Origin: Embleya sp040605455
GTDB lineage: Bacteria; Actinomycetota; Actinomycetes; Streptomycetales; Streptomycetaceae
NCBI RefSeq assembly: GCF_040605455.1
Contig: NZ_JBEXCV010000111.1
Location: 1 to 29,929 of the forward strand
Reading direction: 5' to 3'
DNA length: 29,929 nucleotides
A program made the translations under genes and the position numbers. Below the pieces are notes generated by a model. It had not been told where the DNA came from, did not search any database, and saw only the letters and a list, made by a program, of their open reading frames with translations. How positions within the stretch are numbered: the first letter of the stretch is position 1; each line of letters begins with the position of its first letter. Below are positions 16,848-25,275 of the stretch, piece after piece.

Positions 16848-18686
16848 GTGGGCGTAGAAGGCGCCTTGGTCGAAAAGAATTCGACTGAGGGTATCGAGAA
16901 TACCGATCCGGAAATGTTGCGAAAGAGACCGTGGTATCGGCCGGACGCGCGGACCGGATGGGCCTTGGCCGTCGTGCTGGTCCCGGCGTTGCTGCTCGGA
17001 CTGGCCGCCTTCCGACGACGCTGGATCGGCGACGACGGCTTGATCTTCGTCCGTGTCTCGCAGCAGATCCTGGATGGGAACGGGCCCAACTTCAACGTGG
17101 GCGAGCGCGCCGAAGCGGCGACGTCCACGCTGTGGCCGTGGCTGCTCGCGCTGGTCGGCGGGGTGACCGGGATCGACCTGGTCGCCGTCGCGGTGTACGG
17201 CTCACTGGTGTGCGCGGTAGCCGGCCTGGCGATCGCCACGATGGGCACGCGGCGGCTGTACCGCAACCTCCCGGGCGGTGGGTGGCCGCTGCCCGTTGGG
17301 GCGCTGGTGATCGCCGCGCTGCCGCCGTTCTGGGACTTCGCCACGTCCGGCCTGGAGATGGGGCTGATCTTCGTCTGGTTGGGGGCGAGTTGGTCGCTGC
17401 TGGCCCGGTTGGACCGGGACGGTTCCTTCGCGCGCCAGGCGTGGACCTCGTTCGCGCTCGGCATGGGCGTGCTGGTGCGGCCCGACCTCGCGCTGGGCAC
17501 GATCGTGTTCGCGGTGGCCGCGTGGCTGCTGCTGCGGCCGACCCGGAAGCGGTTGGCCCTGCTCGCGCTGTGCGGCGGCCTGCTCCCGGTGCTCTACCAG
17601 ATCTTCCGGATGGGCTACTACGGCGTTCTGCTGCCGAACACGGCGATCGCCAAGGAGGGCACCAAGACCGACATCGGTCGCGGCTGGACCTACTTCGAGG
17701 ACTACGCGAGCCCGTACAACATCTGGGCGCCGCTGCTGCTCACCGTGGTGGCGGTCGGTCTGTTGGTCACCGTGGGCCGCTCGGTCGGCGACTTCGAGCG
17801 CTACCGGATCCGGGTGCTCACCGCGACCGCGCTGGTCGTGGGCACGGTGCTGCTCGGCTACGTGATCGTGGTCGGCGGCGACTTCATGCACGCCCGGCTG
17901 CTGCTGCCCGGCACGTTCGCGTTCCTGCTGCCGGTTCTGGTGCTGCCGTTGCAGCGGCTGTACGCGAGCACCGCGGCGGGGCTGGCCGTGTGGTCGGTGG
18001 TCTGCGCGGCCTCGATGCGGGTGCCGTACCAGGGCTTCGGTCCGCAGAACATCGAAGACACCCGCGCGTGGTACGTGACCTGGACCGGCGAGCGGAACCC
18101 GGTCACCTCCAAGGCCTACCGGGACGCGTTCGTGAAGCGGCTCGAAGGCGTCGGCGCGGAGTGGAAGACGGACACCGCGACGCCCGGCGCGCAGTTCGTC
18201 TACCTGACCTACTACCACGAGCCCGACAAGTTCTGGATGTTGAACTTCGACTTCCGCTCCGCGCCGCTCAAGTATCACGTCCCGGTCACCGACTCGGTGG
18301 TCTACGGCGCGCTCGGACAGCCCGCGGTGCTGGTGCCCACCTCGGGGCTGGCGATCGACATCTTCGGTCTGGCGAATCCGCTCGGCGCGCACCTGGACCT
18401 CGACTATCGGACCCGGTCCGGGCACGACAAGCTGACCTACATCGAATGGATTCTGGCCGACTTCACCCAGCCGGGTACCCAACTGGACATGCGCAACGTC
18501 GATCCGGCCAAGGTCGAGGCGGCCCGGCGGGCATTGAACTGCGGCGGTATTCACGAACTTCAGGAAGCGACCCGCGAGCCTATGTCGGTATCGCGATTCT
18601 GGAAGAACCTCATCGGGTCGCCGAAACGGAACTCGATGCGGATTCCGACGAACCCGATCGACGCGGAGAAGAAGTACTGCCGCTGA
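16848..18686 (+). CDS. GT-C-fold membrane glycosyltransferase, AftB/ZomB-like
   Basis: A 612-residue integral membrane protein with about 9-10 helices in its first two-thirds and a soluble outer C-terminal region. The first outer loop carries the GT-C acidic motif: WIGDDGLIFVRVSQQILDGNGPNFNVGERAE with D62 and D63. The whole segment resembles mycobacterial AftB (beta-1,2-arabinofuranosyltransferase) and the related ZomB proteins. A lipid-linked sugar donor is expected. Streptomycetes lack arabinogalactan of the mycobacterial kind, so the acceptor is probably another wall polymer or glycoprotein. The GTG at 16848 follows GGGGGCAGGG; the ATG at 16914 is an alternative. The 3-prime end overlaps mutY on the other strand by 77 bases. 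Confidence 0.72.
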   Translation: MGVEGALVEKNSTEGIENTDPEMLRKRPWYRPDARTGWALAVVLVPALLLGLAAFRRRWIGDDGLIFVRVSQQILDGNGPNFNVGERAEAATSTLWPWLLALVGGVTGIDLVAVAVYGSLVCAVAGLAIATMGTRRLYRNLPGGGWPLPVGALVIAALPPFWDFATSGLEMGLIFVWLGASWSLLARLDRDGSFARQAWTSFALGMGVLVRPDLALGTIVFAVAAWLLLRPTRKRLALLALCGGLLPVLYQIFRMGYYGVLLPNTAIAKEGTKTDIGRGWTYFEDYASPYNIWAPLLLTVVAVGLLVTVGRSVGDFERYRIRVLTATALVVGTVLLGYVIVVGGDFMHARLLLPGTFAFLLPVLVLPLQRLYASTAAGLAVWSVVCAASMRVPYQGFGPQNIEDTRAWYVTWTGERNPVTSKAYRDAFVKRLEGVGAEWKTDTATPGAQFVYLTYYHEPDKFWMLNFDFRSAPLKYHVPVTDSVVYGALGQPAVLVPTSGLAIDIFGLANPLGAHLDLDYRTRSGHDKLTYIEWILADFTQPGTQLDMRNVDPAKVEAARRALNCGGIHELQEATREPMSVSRFWKNLIGSPKRNSMRIPTNPIDAEKKYCR

Positions 18687-19563
18687 GCGGACCGACGGGC
18701 AGCCGGTACACGCCGGCCGCCAACGGCTCGACCAGGCCGTCCGCGACCAGCCCGTCCAGTGCCCGGGCGCGTTGGACGGGCTCGTCCCACACCGCGTTCA
18801 ACGCGGACTGGGACACCGGTCCGGCGCTGTCCCGCAGCACCGCGAGCAATCGACCGCGGACCTGGCGGTCGGTGCCCGCGTAGGTCTGGCCGCGCCGGGG
18901 CGGGCCCTCGTACGCGGGTTTGCCCGCCAGCCGCCATGCGCACAGCGCGGCGATCGGGCAACCCACACACTTGGGCGACTTCGCGGTGCACACCAGCGCG
19001 CCGAGCTCCATGATCGCCACCGCCCAGGTCGCGGCGCGCTCCGCGGCGGCGGGCAACAGCGTGGTCGCGGTGCGCCGCTCGGCCGGCGTGGTGGCCTGCG
19101 GCGGGTACTCGACGCCGTCGATCGCCCGGCCGATCACCCGGCGCACGTTGGTGTCCAGCACGATGTGCCGCTGCCGGAACGCGAACGAGGCGACGGCCGC
19201 GGCGGTGTACTCGCCGACGCCCGGCAGGGCCAGCAGATCCGAGTGTGCGGACGGGACTTCGCCGTCGTGGCGCTCGACCATCGCGACGGCCGCGCCGTGC
19301 AGCCGCAGCGCGCGGCGCGGGTAGCCGAGCCGGCCCCACATCCGCACCGCCTCGCCCGGCTCGTCGGCGGCCAGCGCGGCCGGCGTGGGCCAGCGGGTCA
19401 GCCAGGCGTCGTAGACCGGCAACACCCGGGACACGGGGGTCTGTTGCAGCATGAACTCGCTGACCACGACCGCCCACGCGGATGCGTCGGAGGTCCGCCA
19501 GGGCAAATCGCGTTGATTGGCCGAATACCAGTCGAGGATCGGCTCGTGCAGTGCGTGTGACAT
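18610..19563 (-). CDS. mutY: A/G-specific adenine DNA glycosylase MutY
   Basis: A 317-residue base-excision repair enzyme that removes adenine paired with 8-oxoguanine. Catalytic E36 is in SEFMLQQT. The helix-hairpin-helix LPGVGEYTA (113-121) is followed by catalytic D137 in VLDTNVRRV. The 4Fe-4S cluster ligands C192-x6-C199-x2-C202-x5-C208 are all present. The C-terminal Nudix-like domain of E. coli MutY is absent, and the protein ends in a Ser/Arg-rich tail (SGSTSSPRRSGSSESASSS) encoded opposite the end of the glycosyltransferase gene. The ATG has GGGGAGAG immediately upstream. A -10 box TAACGT (19586 to 19581) and a palindrome lie in front. Confidence 0.96.
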   Translation of the reverse strand: MSHALHEPILDWYSANQRDLPWRTSDASAWAVVVSEFMLQQTPVSRVLPVYDAWLTRWPTPAALAADEPGEAVRMWGRLGYPRRALRLHGAAVAMVERHDGEVPSAHSDLLALPGVGEYTAAAVASFAFRQRHIVLDTNVRRVIGRAIDGVEYPPQATTPAERRTATTLLPAAAERAATWAVAIMELGALVCTAKSPKCVGCPIAALCAWRLAGKPAYEGPPRRGQTYAGTDRQVRGRLLAVLRDSAGPVSQSALNAVWDEPVQRARALDGLVADGLVEPLAAGVYRLPVGPLSGSTSSPRRSGSSESASSSVSATR

Positions 19564-19593
19564 CTCTCCCCGATCCTCGCACGTTACGTGAGG

Positions 19594-19609
19594 TCACTCG
19601 GGCGAGTGA
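19594..19609. promoter_or_regulatory. Palindrome over the mutY promoter
   Basis: TCACTCG-GG-CGAGTGA is a perfect 7-bp dyad. It covers the position expected for the mutY -35 box, 17 bases before TAACGT (19586 to 19581 on the minus strand). It may bind a repressor or activator of mutY. Confidence 0.45.
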
Positions 19610-19744
19610 TGGTGGCTTCTGCCCGCAAATGCCGGAATACGCCTGCGACCAGGGCTTCTTCGACCGCGACACGGCACGAAATTCCAACGCTTTCGACGGT
19701 GTGGCTACACCGGACGGCGTAACGATCTCCCCTAGAGTTTGCGC

Positions 19745-20590
19745 GTGGACTCGATGCGCCGTCCCGTGGGTCACCTGCCGTCAACCGTGTATTGGCGACG
19801 GCGGGTCGTCGTGCTGCTCGCCCTCGCGCTGTTGATCGCGCTGGTGGCCTGGGCATGCACTGCCGGTGGGGACTCCGACGACAAGAAGAACGCCTCGGAC
19901 AAGAAGTCGATCGCGTCCGGATCGGCCTCGCCCGATCCGAGCGCCATCACGCCGGGGCCCAACCCGACCAACGGCGCCAACCCGCCGATCCCGGGCGGCG
20001 GTACCGGCACGCCCGGCGCGGGCACCTCCGGCGCGTCGGCGGGCACGGCCGGCCAGCCCGGCGGGCAACCGGGTGGCCAGAGCACCGGGCAGCCCGCGGG
20101 TACGGCCGGCAGTGGCGGCACCGCGCCCGGTGGCGGCAAGGCCGCACCCGGTGGCGGCATCTGGTGCACGCCGAACATGATCCGGGTGCAGATCCAGCCG
20201 GTGGAGTCGGGCAAGAGCGCGTACAACGCCTCGCAGAACGTGGCGCTCAAGCTGATCGTCACCAACCAGACCGGGCCGACCTGCTACGTCGACCTCGCGC
20301 CGAGCCGCGCCTACATCGAGGTGCTCTCCGGCAACGACCGGCTGTGGAGCTCGGCCGACTGCGCCGCCGGTGCGCCCACCGACGTACGCCAGTTGCAGCA
20401 GGGCGACGCCCAGGCCGTCTCGATCATTCGCGACTGGGCCTGGACCCGCTCCAACGCCGGGCAGTGCGCCACCAACGGCGGGCAGACCAAGGCCGCTCCC
20501 GCGGACAAGGCCGCCTACCGCGCCAAGGGCACGCTGGCGGGCCTGGAGCCGTCCGGCGAGTTCGTGTTCACCGCGACGGTGGGCAAGTAG
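19745..20590 (+). CDS. Conserved membrane-anchored protein with a Gly/Pro linker
   Basis: A 281-residue protein. A short cytoplasmic N-terminus (MRRPVGHLPSTVYWRRR) precedes one helix (about residues 22-39, VVVLLALALLIALVAWAC). A Lys/Asp stretch and a long Gly/Pro/Thr/Ser-rich linker (about 55-138) come next. The outer domain (about 140-281) contains four cysteines (IWCTPNM, PTCYVDL, SADCAAG, GQCATNG) that could form two disulfides, and it resembles an Ig-like or DUF4232-type fold. Similar proteins sit next to mutY and disA in other streptomycetes as I recall. Function unknown. The GTG at 19745 is chosen because TAGAGT (19733-19738) ends 6 bases before it, as in a leaderless gene; TTG 19739 or ATG 19754 are alternatives. 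Confidence 0.75.
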   Translation: MDSMRRPVGHLPSTVYWRRRVVVLLALALLIALVAWACTAGGDSDDKKNASDKKSIASGSASPDPSAITPGPNPTNGANPPIPGGGTGTPGAGTSGASAGTAGQPGGQPGGQSTGQPAGTAGSGGTAPGGGKAAPGGGIWCTPNMIRVQIQPVESGKSAYNASQNVALKLIVTNQTGPTCYVDLAPSRAYIEVLSGNDRLWSSADCAAGAPTDVRQLQQGDAQAVSIIRDWAWTRSNAGQCATNGGQTKAAPADKAAYRAKGTLAGLEPSGEFVFTATVGK

Positions 20591-20607
20591 CGGACGATAC
20601 ATCCGAG

Positions 20608-20651
20608 CACGAGAAAGGGCCCCGGCGCGTGCGCCGGGGCCCTTTCTCGTG
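20608..20651. terminator. Perfect 21-bp hairpin between the anchored protein gene and disA
   Basis: CACGAGAAAGGGCCCCGGCGC is fully complementary to the downstream arm, with only GT between the arms. The flanking A and T runs (GAAAGGG / CCCTTTC) make it bidirectional. It separates two convergent genes. Confidence 0.9.
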
Positions 20652-20665
20652 TCGTACGACCGCGG

Positions 20666-21775
20666 CTACACGTAGCGCTCCAGGATCGAGGACTCGGCGA
20701 GTCGGGACAGGCCCTCGCGCACGCTGCGGGCCCGGGCCTCGCCGACGCCGTCCACGGCCTGGAGGTCGTCGACGCTGGCCGCGAGCAGCTTCTGCAGGCC
20801 GCCGAAGTGCTCCACGAGCCGCTCGATCACCACGGGTGGCAGCCTGGGGACCTTGGCGAGCAGTCGGTAGCCGCGCGGGCTGACCGCGGAGTCGAGCACC
20901 TCGTGGCCCGACGTGAAGCCGAGCGCGCGGGCCACCGTCTGCAGATCGAGCAGATCGGCGTGCGCGAGACCGTCGAGCTCGGCGAGCACGTCGGCCTCGG
21001 TCCGACCGCGCTTGATCGCCCGCTCGGGCACGTAGTCGCGGGCGACCAGCTTGCGGTCGTCCTCGACGCCCGCGATCAGCTCTTCGAGTTGCAGCGAGAG
21101 CAGTCGCCCGTCGACCCCCAACTCGGTGACGTAGCCGTCGATCTCACGGGCGATCAGGCGCACCATCTCCAGACGCTGGGACACCGCGCACACGTCCCGC
21201 ACGGTGACCAGGTCCTCGATCTCCAGTGCGGACAGCGTGCCCGACACCTCGTCGAGCCGGAGCTTGTATCGCTCCAGGGTGGCCAACGCCTGGTTGGCCC
21301 GGGACAGGATCGCCGCCGAGTCCTCCAGCACGTGTCGCTTGCCGTTGACGTAGAGCGCGATCAGGCGCATGGACTGGCTCACCGAGACCACCGGGTAGCC
21401 GGTCTGCTTGTTGACCCGCTCGGCGGTGCGGTGCCGGGTGCCGGTCTCCTCCGTCGGAATCGACGGGTCGGGGACGAGCTGGACGCCCGCCCGGACGATC
21501 TTCGTGCACTCGCGGTCGACCACGACCCCGCCGTCGAGCTTGCACAGCTCGCGCAGCCGGGTCGCGGAGAACTCGACGTCCAGCACGAAGCCGCCCGTGG
21601 AAAGCGCCTCCACCGCCTTGTCGAAACCAAGCACGATCAGGCCGCCCGTGTTGCCCCGGAGAATGCGCTCCAGGCCGTCGCGCAGGGCGGTGCCCGGGGC
21701 CACGGATTGCAGCGCGGCCCTCACGAGGGCCGCGTCGGCACTCGTGCCCTTGTCGGTCCGGTCATTCGTAGCCAC
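20666..21775 (-). CDS. disA: DNA integrity scanning protein DisA, diadenylate cyclase
   Basis: A 369-residue protein. The N-terminal DAC domain (about 20-150) makes cyclic di-AMP from two ATP. It contains GNTGGLIVLG and the RHR motif (R114-H115-R116 in GTRHRTAERV). The DGA catalytic motif reads D81-G82-G83, with glycine in place of alanine. A helical linker follows, then the C-terminal helix-hairpin-helix DNA-binding region (LQKLLAASVDDLQAVDGVGEARARSVREGL) that senses branched DNA. In streptomycetes c-di-AMP controls osmotic balance and development. The GTG at 21775 has GGGGAG upstream and is preferred to the ATG eight codons earlier. It lies downstream of radA, in the same direction. Confidence 0.96.
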   Translation of the reverse strand: MATNDRTDKGTSADAALVRAALQSVAPGTALRDGLERILRGNTGGLIVLGFDKAVEALSTGGFVLDVEFSATRLRELCKLDGGVVVDRECTKIVRAGVQLVPDPSIPTEETGTRHRTAERVNKQTGYPVVSVSQSMRLIALYVNGKRHVLEDSAAILSRANQALATLERYKLRLDEVSGTLSALEIEDLVTVRDVCAVSQRLEMVRLIAREIDGYVTELGVDGRLLSLQLEELIAGVEDDRKLVARDYVPERAIKRGRTEADVLAELDGLAHADLLDLQTVARALGFTSGHEVLDSAVSPRGYRLLAKVPRLPPVVIERLVEHFGGLQKLLAASVDDLQAVDGVGEARARSVREGLSRLAESSILERYV

Positions 21776-22103
21776 AGAACTCCCCGTGGTCGTTGCCATC
21801 CTCGGCCGGCCATCGGCCGTCACCCGGGCATTTGCTCCGGTATGCACGGCCGGGAGCGCCTCAGGACCTGCGGTCGACACAGGTCGGCCGCTACGTCGGA
21901 AGATCGGTGGAAAAGTCTAGTGCCTCCCGGCAGCCGACCGGTCGCCTTATCCGGCCCGAAGCCGTGTTTCGGCACAGGTCGTGCATGCCGTTCCGCTTGT
22001 CGAGTATCTCCGAGACGACGCCTGGTCACTCCTCGGGGCATGGAAAGTTGCCGGCCGGCCATGACACACCGTCCCGCCGGTGTCCCGTCGAGGTCTGCTC
22101 CGG
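21776..22103 (-). promoter_or_regulatory. disA upstream region
   Basis: No gene is supported between radA and disA. On the minus strand TAGACT (21919 to 21914) is a reasonable -10 box, giving a leader of about 130 bases before the disA GTG. No clear -35 or sigma-R motif is seen. The gap and the hairpin after radA suggest disA has its own promoter. Confidence 0.4.
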
Positions 22104-22124
22104 GCGGGCCGGCGTCGGGCCCGC
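22104..22124 (-). terminator. Hairpin directly after the radA stop
   Basis: GCGGGCC-N7-GGCCCGC forms a perfect 7-bp stem that begins at the base after the radA stop codon. Confidence 0.5.
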
Positions 22125-23516
22125 TCACTCGCGGTCGGCCTTGCGCTCGCGATGCGAGACCAGGTTGAAGGCGCGCAGCGCCTCGCGAATGTCGGCCACC
22201 TCGATCACCTTCATGCCCTTGGGGATCTTGCCCGGGTCGGGCGGCACCAGCGCGTGCGTGAAGCCGAGCCGGAACGCCTCGGCGAGCCTGCGCTGCACGC
22301 CGGTGGCCCGGCGGATCTCGCCGGCGAGGCCGACCTCGCCGACCGCGACCAGCTTGGACGGCAACGGGTGGTCGGCGGCGGCGCCCGCGAGCGCGAGGGC
22401 CGCGGCCAGGTCGGCGGCCGGTTCGGTGAGCTTCACGCCGCCGACGGTGGCGGTGTAGATCTCGGTCTTCTCCAGGCGCACTCCGCCGCGCCGCTCCAGG
22501 ACCGCGAGCACCATGCCCATCCGAGCCGAGTCGAGCCCCGAGGTGGCCCGGCGCGGGGTGGGGATCTGGGACGGCGCCACCAGCGCCTGCACCTCGACCA
22601 CGAGCGGGCGCTTGCCCTCCAGGGTCACCGTGACGCACGTGCCGGAGACCGGCTCCTGGCGCTGGGTCAGGAACAGGCCGCTGGGGTCGGTCAGGCCGGT
22701 GATGCCCTCGTCGTGCAGCTCGAAGCAGCCGACCTCGTCCGCCGTGCCGTAGCGGTTCTTGATCGCGCGGACCAGGCGCAGCCGGGCGTGTCGGTCGCCC
22801 TCGAAGTGCAGCACGACGTCGACCAGGTGCTCCAGCACGCGCGGGCCGGCGATCGAGCCGTCCTTGGTGACGTGGCCGACCAGGACGGTGGCGATGTTGC
22901 GTTCCTTGGCGATGCGGATCAGCGCGCCGGTGACCTCGCGGATCTGCGACACGCCGCCGGGGGCGCCGTCGATCGCGGGCGAGGCGATGGTCTGCACCGA
23001 GTCGACCACGAGCAGCGCCGGTTTGACCGCGTCCACGTGGCTGATCAGCGCGGCGAGGTCGGTTTCGGCGGCGAGGTAGAGCTCCTCGTTCAGCGCGCCG
23101 ATCCGGCCCGCGCGCAGTCGGACCTGGGCGGCGGACTCCTCACCGGTGATGTAGAGCGTGCGCGCGGCCGGCGAGGCGGACTTGCTGGCCACGTCCAGAA
23201 GCAGGGTGGACTTGCCGACGCCGGGCTCGCCCGCGAGCAGCACGACCGCGCCCGGGACCAGGCCGCCGCCGAGCACGCGATCCAGCTCCTCGACGCCGGT
23301 CGAGCGGAACTTGGCCGCCTTGACGTCGATCCGGCCGATCGGCAGCGCCGCCGTGGTGACCGGGCCGGCCACGATCGAGCGGGCCTTGGGGGCGCCGAAC
23401 TCCTCGACCGTGCCCCACGCGTGACACTCGTTGCAGCGACCCAGCCATTTCGGCCCGGTCCAGCCGCATTCGGTGCAGCGGTACGACGGGCGATCCTTCG
23501 TGGTGGTCCTGGCCAT
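22125..23516 (-). CDS. radA: DNA repair protein RadA
   Basis: A 463-residue RecA-like branch-migration protein that works with RecA in recombination repair. It has an N-terminal zinc finger (C14, C17, C28, C31), Walker A GEPGVGKS (96-103), Walker B LLVVDS and the RadA-specific KNRYG motif (253-257). The C-terminal Lon-protease-like domain contains VGGVKLTEPAADLAAALAL and VGLAGEIR. Length and all motifs are normal. The ATG at 23516 (MARTTTKDRPSYRC) is the family start; there is no Shine-Dalgarno, but TAACGT (23529 to 23524) ends 7 bases before it, so it may be leaderless. RadA and DisA are functionally linked in other bacteria, where RadA restrains DisA cyclase activity. Confidence 0.97.
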   Translation of the reverse strand: MARTTTKDRPSYRCTECGWTGPKWLGRCNECHAWGTVEEFGAPKARSIVAGPVTTAALPIGRIDVKAAKFRSTGVEELDRVLGGGLVPGAVVLLAGEPGVGKSTLLLDVASKSASPAARTLYITGEESAAQVRLRAGRIGALNEELYLAAETDLAALISHVDAVKPALLVVDSVQTIASPAIDGAPGGVSQIREVTGALIRIAKERNIATVLVGHVTKDGSIAGPRVLEHLVDVVLHFEGDRHARLRLVRAIKNRYGTADEVGCFELHDEGITGLTDPSGLFLTQRQEPVSGTCVTVTLEGKRPLVVEVQALVAPSQIPTPRRATSGLDSARMGMVLAVLERRGGVRLEKTEIYTATVGGVKLTEPAADLAAALALAGAAADHPLPSKLVAVGEVGLAGEIRRATGVQRRLAEAFRLGFTHALVPPDPGKIPKGMKVIEVADIREALRAFNLVSHRERKADRE

Positions 23517-23649
23517 GCCAGGAACGTTAACGGCCCGCGCCGACATCGATCGCCGGCCGCCGATCGATCATGGTCGGAATGTCTTGATCCTGTCACCGAG
23601 CCGGTAAAGCGATGGTGACCATGGGGCCTTCTCCCTACCGTGGGGCGGC

Positions 23650-25158
23650 ATGGCGGGTGGGGACGTTGCGGGGCAGGGATCCGGTACGACGGACGTGACG
23701 GGCGCGGCGCCCGACGCCGTCGCGTTGTACGACGCCCACGGCGACGCCCTGTTCGGGTTCTGCGTGGCGCTGGGGTACGAGCCGGCGGTCGCGGCGCGGG
23801 CGCTGCGCGCGACGCTGGCGACGGCGCCCGAGCGGATCCGCGCGCTGCGCGAGCCGGGCCGGGCCAGGGCGCTGCTGTACGGACTGGCGCGGGTCGAGTG
23901 CGCGCGGGAGGCGGTCGACCGGCGCGGGCCCGGGGTGGTCGAGCAGGTGTTGGCCGCGGGCGGGGCGGCCTGGTCCGTGCCCGATCGGCAGCGGCTGGTG
24001 CCCCTGGTCCCGTACGCGTTGTGGGCGGTGGACGAGGTCGAGCGGATCGTGCTGGACCTGTCCGTGCGGCATCGCCTGCACGATCGGGAACTGGCCGATG
24101 TGCTGACGCTGTCCGAGCGGCGGGTGGAACGTGCGCTGACCCGCGCCCGGGAACAGTTCGAGCACGCGCTCGCGGTGTACGCGGTGGCCACGCACGCGCG
24201 GCGGGACTGCCCCGAACTCGCGCTGCTGCTGCCGGACGCGGGCGCGGCGGTGGAGGCGTCGCTGCGCCAACCGCTGTACCTGCACGTCGACTCGTGCCCG
24301 GACTGCATGGTGCTGCGGCCGGGGGAGGTGGACACGCGGGCGGTGTTGGCCGCGGCGGTCTCGCCCGCGGCGCCGTACTCGATCCGGACCGAGCTGCTCG
24401 CGGCCGGGTCGAGGGGCGCGGGTGGGTGGGACGCCGGCGGGCCGGTCGACCGGAGCGGCTTTCCGAAGGGGATGGGCCGGCCCCGCTCGCGGGTGCCGGT
24501 CGTGGTGGCGGGTGCGACGGCCGTGGCGCTGGTGCTCGGCCTGGCCGTGCTGGTGCGGCCGGGCGACGGGGACGCCGGCTCGCCGGTCGCGCGGGGTTCG
24601 GCCCAGGTTCCGGATCAGCCGGTGGTCATCCATCCGCCCACGGTGCCCACGCACGCGCCGAGCGTCGCTCCGTCGAGGCCGGCCGGGTCGAGCGCGCCGA
24701 CCTCGATGCCGAGTACGCGCGCCGGCAGCACGAAGCCCACCACCCGCAGCACCGGCGGCAGGAGTGCCAAACCCCCGGCGGCCGGCCCCGCGTCGGCGGG
24801 CGGGCTGCCGCTGAACCGGCCGCGGTCGGTGGAGGCGACGCAGGGCAATCCGGCGCCGCGGGGCACGCTCGGGTGGTCGCGCACAGCGGTGGACCTCGAC
24901 GCGGACGGTGCCGCGCAGACCGTCCGGCTCACCGCGACCGGTGGGCCGGTCACGTGGTCCGTGGCCATGTCGGAAAACGATTGGCTCACGGTGAGTCCGA
25001 AATCCGGAACGCTGGCCAATGGCCAGTCGATATCGATCACGATCTCGGCGAATTCGGACAGCACACCGGTCGCCACGTGGGAGGTCACCCTTTCGGCGGA
25101 TCCGACGGGAGCTTCGCTCGTGGTCCGCGGCGCGAGTCGTCGCGTGGATGTTCGATGA
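23650..25158 (+). CDS. Sigma-like / zinc anti-sigma / transmembrane / BACON fusion, copy 1
   Basis: A 502-residue one-chain regulator-like protein. Residues about 25-92 resemble ECF sigma region 2 (ALYDAHGDALFGFCVAL to LLYGLARVECAREA), though the acidic segment after the first helix is degenerate. Residues about 123-178 resemble sigma region 4 (DEVERIVLDLSVRHRLHDRELADVLTLSERRVERALTRA). C187, H212, C216 and C219 match the zinc anti-sigma pattern (Hx3Cx2C). One helix follows at about 281-301, then a Pro/Ser/Thr linker and an outer BACON-like Ig domain (about 405-500, with WSVAMSENDWLTVSPKSGTL around W445). A cytoplasmic sigma module tethered to an outer, possibly sugar-binding sensor is inferred. 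Whether it still drives transcription is unknown. The start has no good ribosome site; TACCGT lies 8 bases before the ATG. Confidence 0.78.
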   Translation: MAGGDVAGQGSGTTDVTGAAPDAVALYDAHGDALFGFCVALGYEPAVAARALRATLATAPERIRALREPGRARALLYGLARVECAREAVDRRGPGVVEQVLAAGGAAWSVPDRQRLVPLVPYALWAVDEVERIVLDLSVRHRLHDRELADVLTLSERRVERALTRAREQFEHALAVYAVATHARRDCPELALLLPDAGAAVEASLRQPLYLHVDSCPDCMVLRPGEVDTRAVLAAAVSPAAPYSIRTELLAAGSRGAGGWDAGGPVDRSGFPKGMGRPRSRVPVVVAGATAVALVLGLAVLVRPGDGDAGSPVARGSAQVPDQPVVIHPPTVPTHAPSVAPSRPAGSSAPTSMPSTRAGSTKPTTRSTGGRSAKPPAAGPASAGGLPLNRPRSVEATQGNPAPRGTLGWSRTAVDLDADGAAQTVRLTATGGPVTWSVAMSENDWLTVSPKSGTLANGQSISITISANSDSTPVATWEVTLSADPTGASLVVRGASRRVDVR

Positions 25159-25275
25159 AGGAATCCGGCCAAAGGTGACGAATATTCACTCGAAAGTATG
25201 ATTGTCAACCTCGAAAGGCGTATGAAAGTGCAAATCGCCTGAGTTGGCGGCTCTCGGACACCTACGTTCACGAGC
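25159..25275 (+). promoter_or_regulatory. AT-richer gap between the two fusion genes
   Basis: The 117 bases include GACGAATATTCACTCGAAAGTATGATTGTC, clearly poorer in GC than both genes. TACGTT (25263-25268) ends 7 bases before the second start. Copy 1 has a similar CCTAC box at almost the same distance, so both may be leaderless and share a regulator. Confidence 0.35.
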
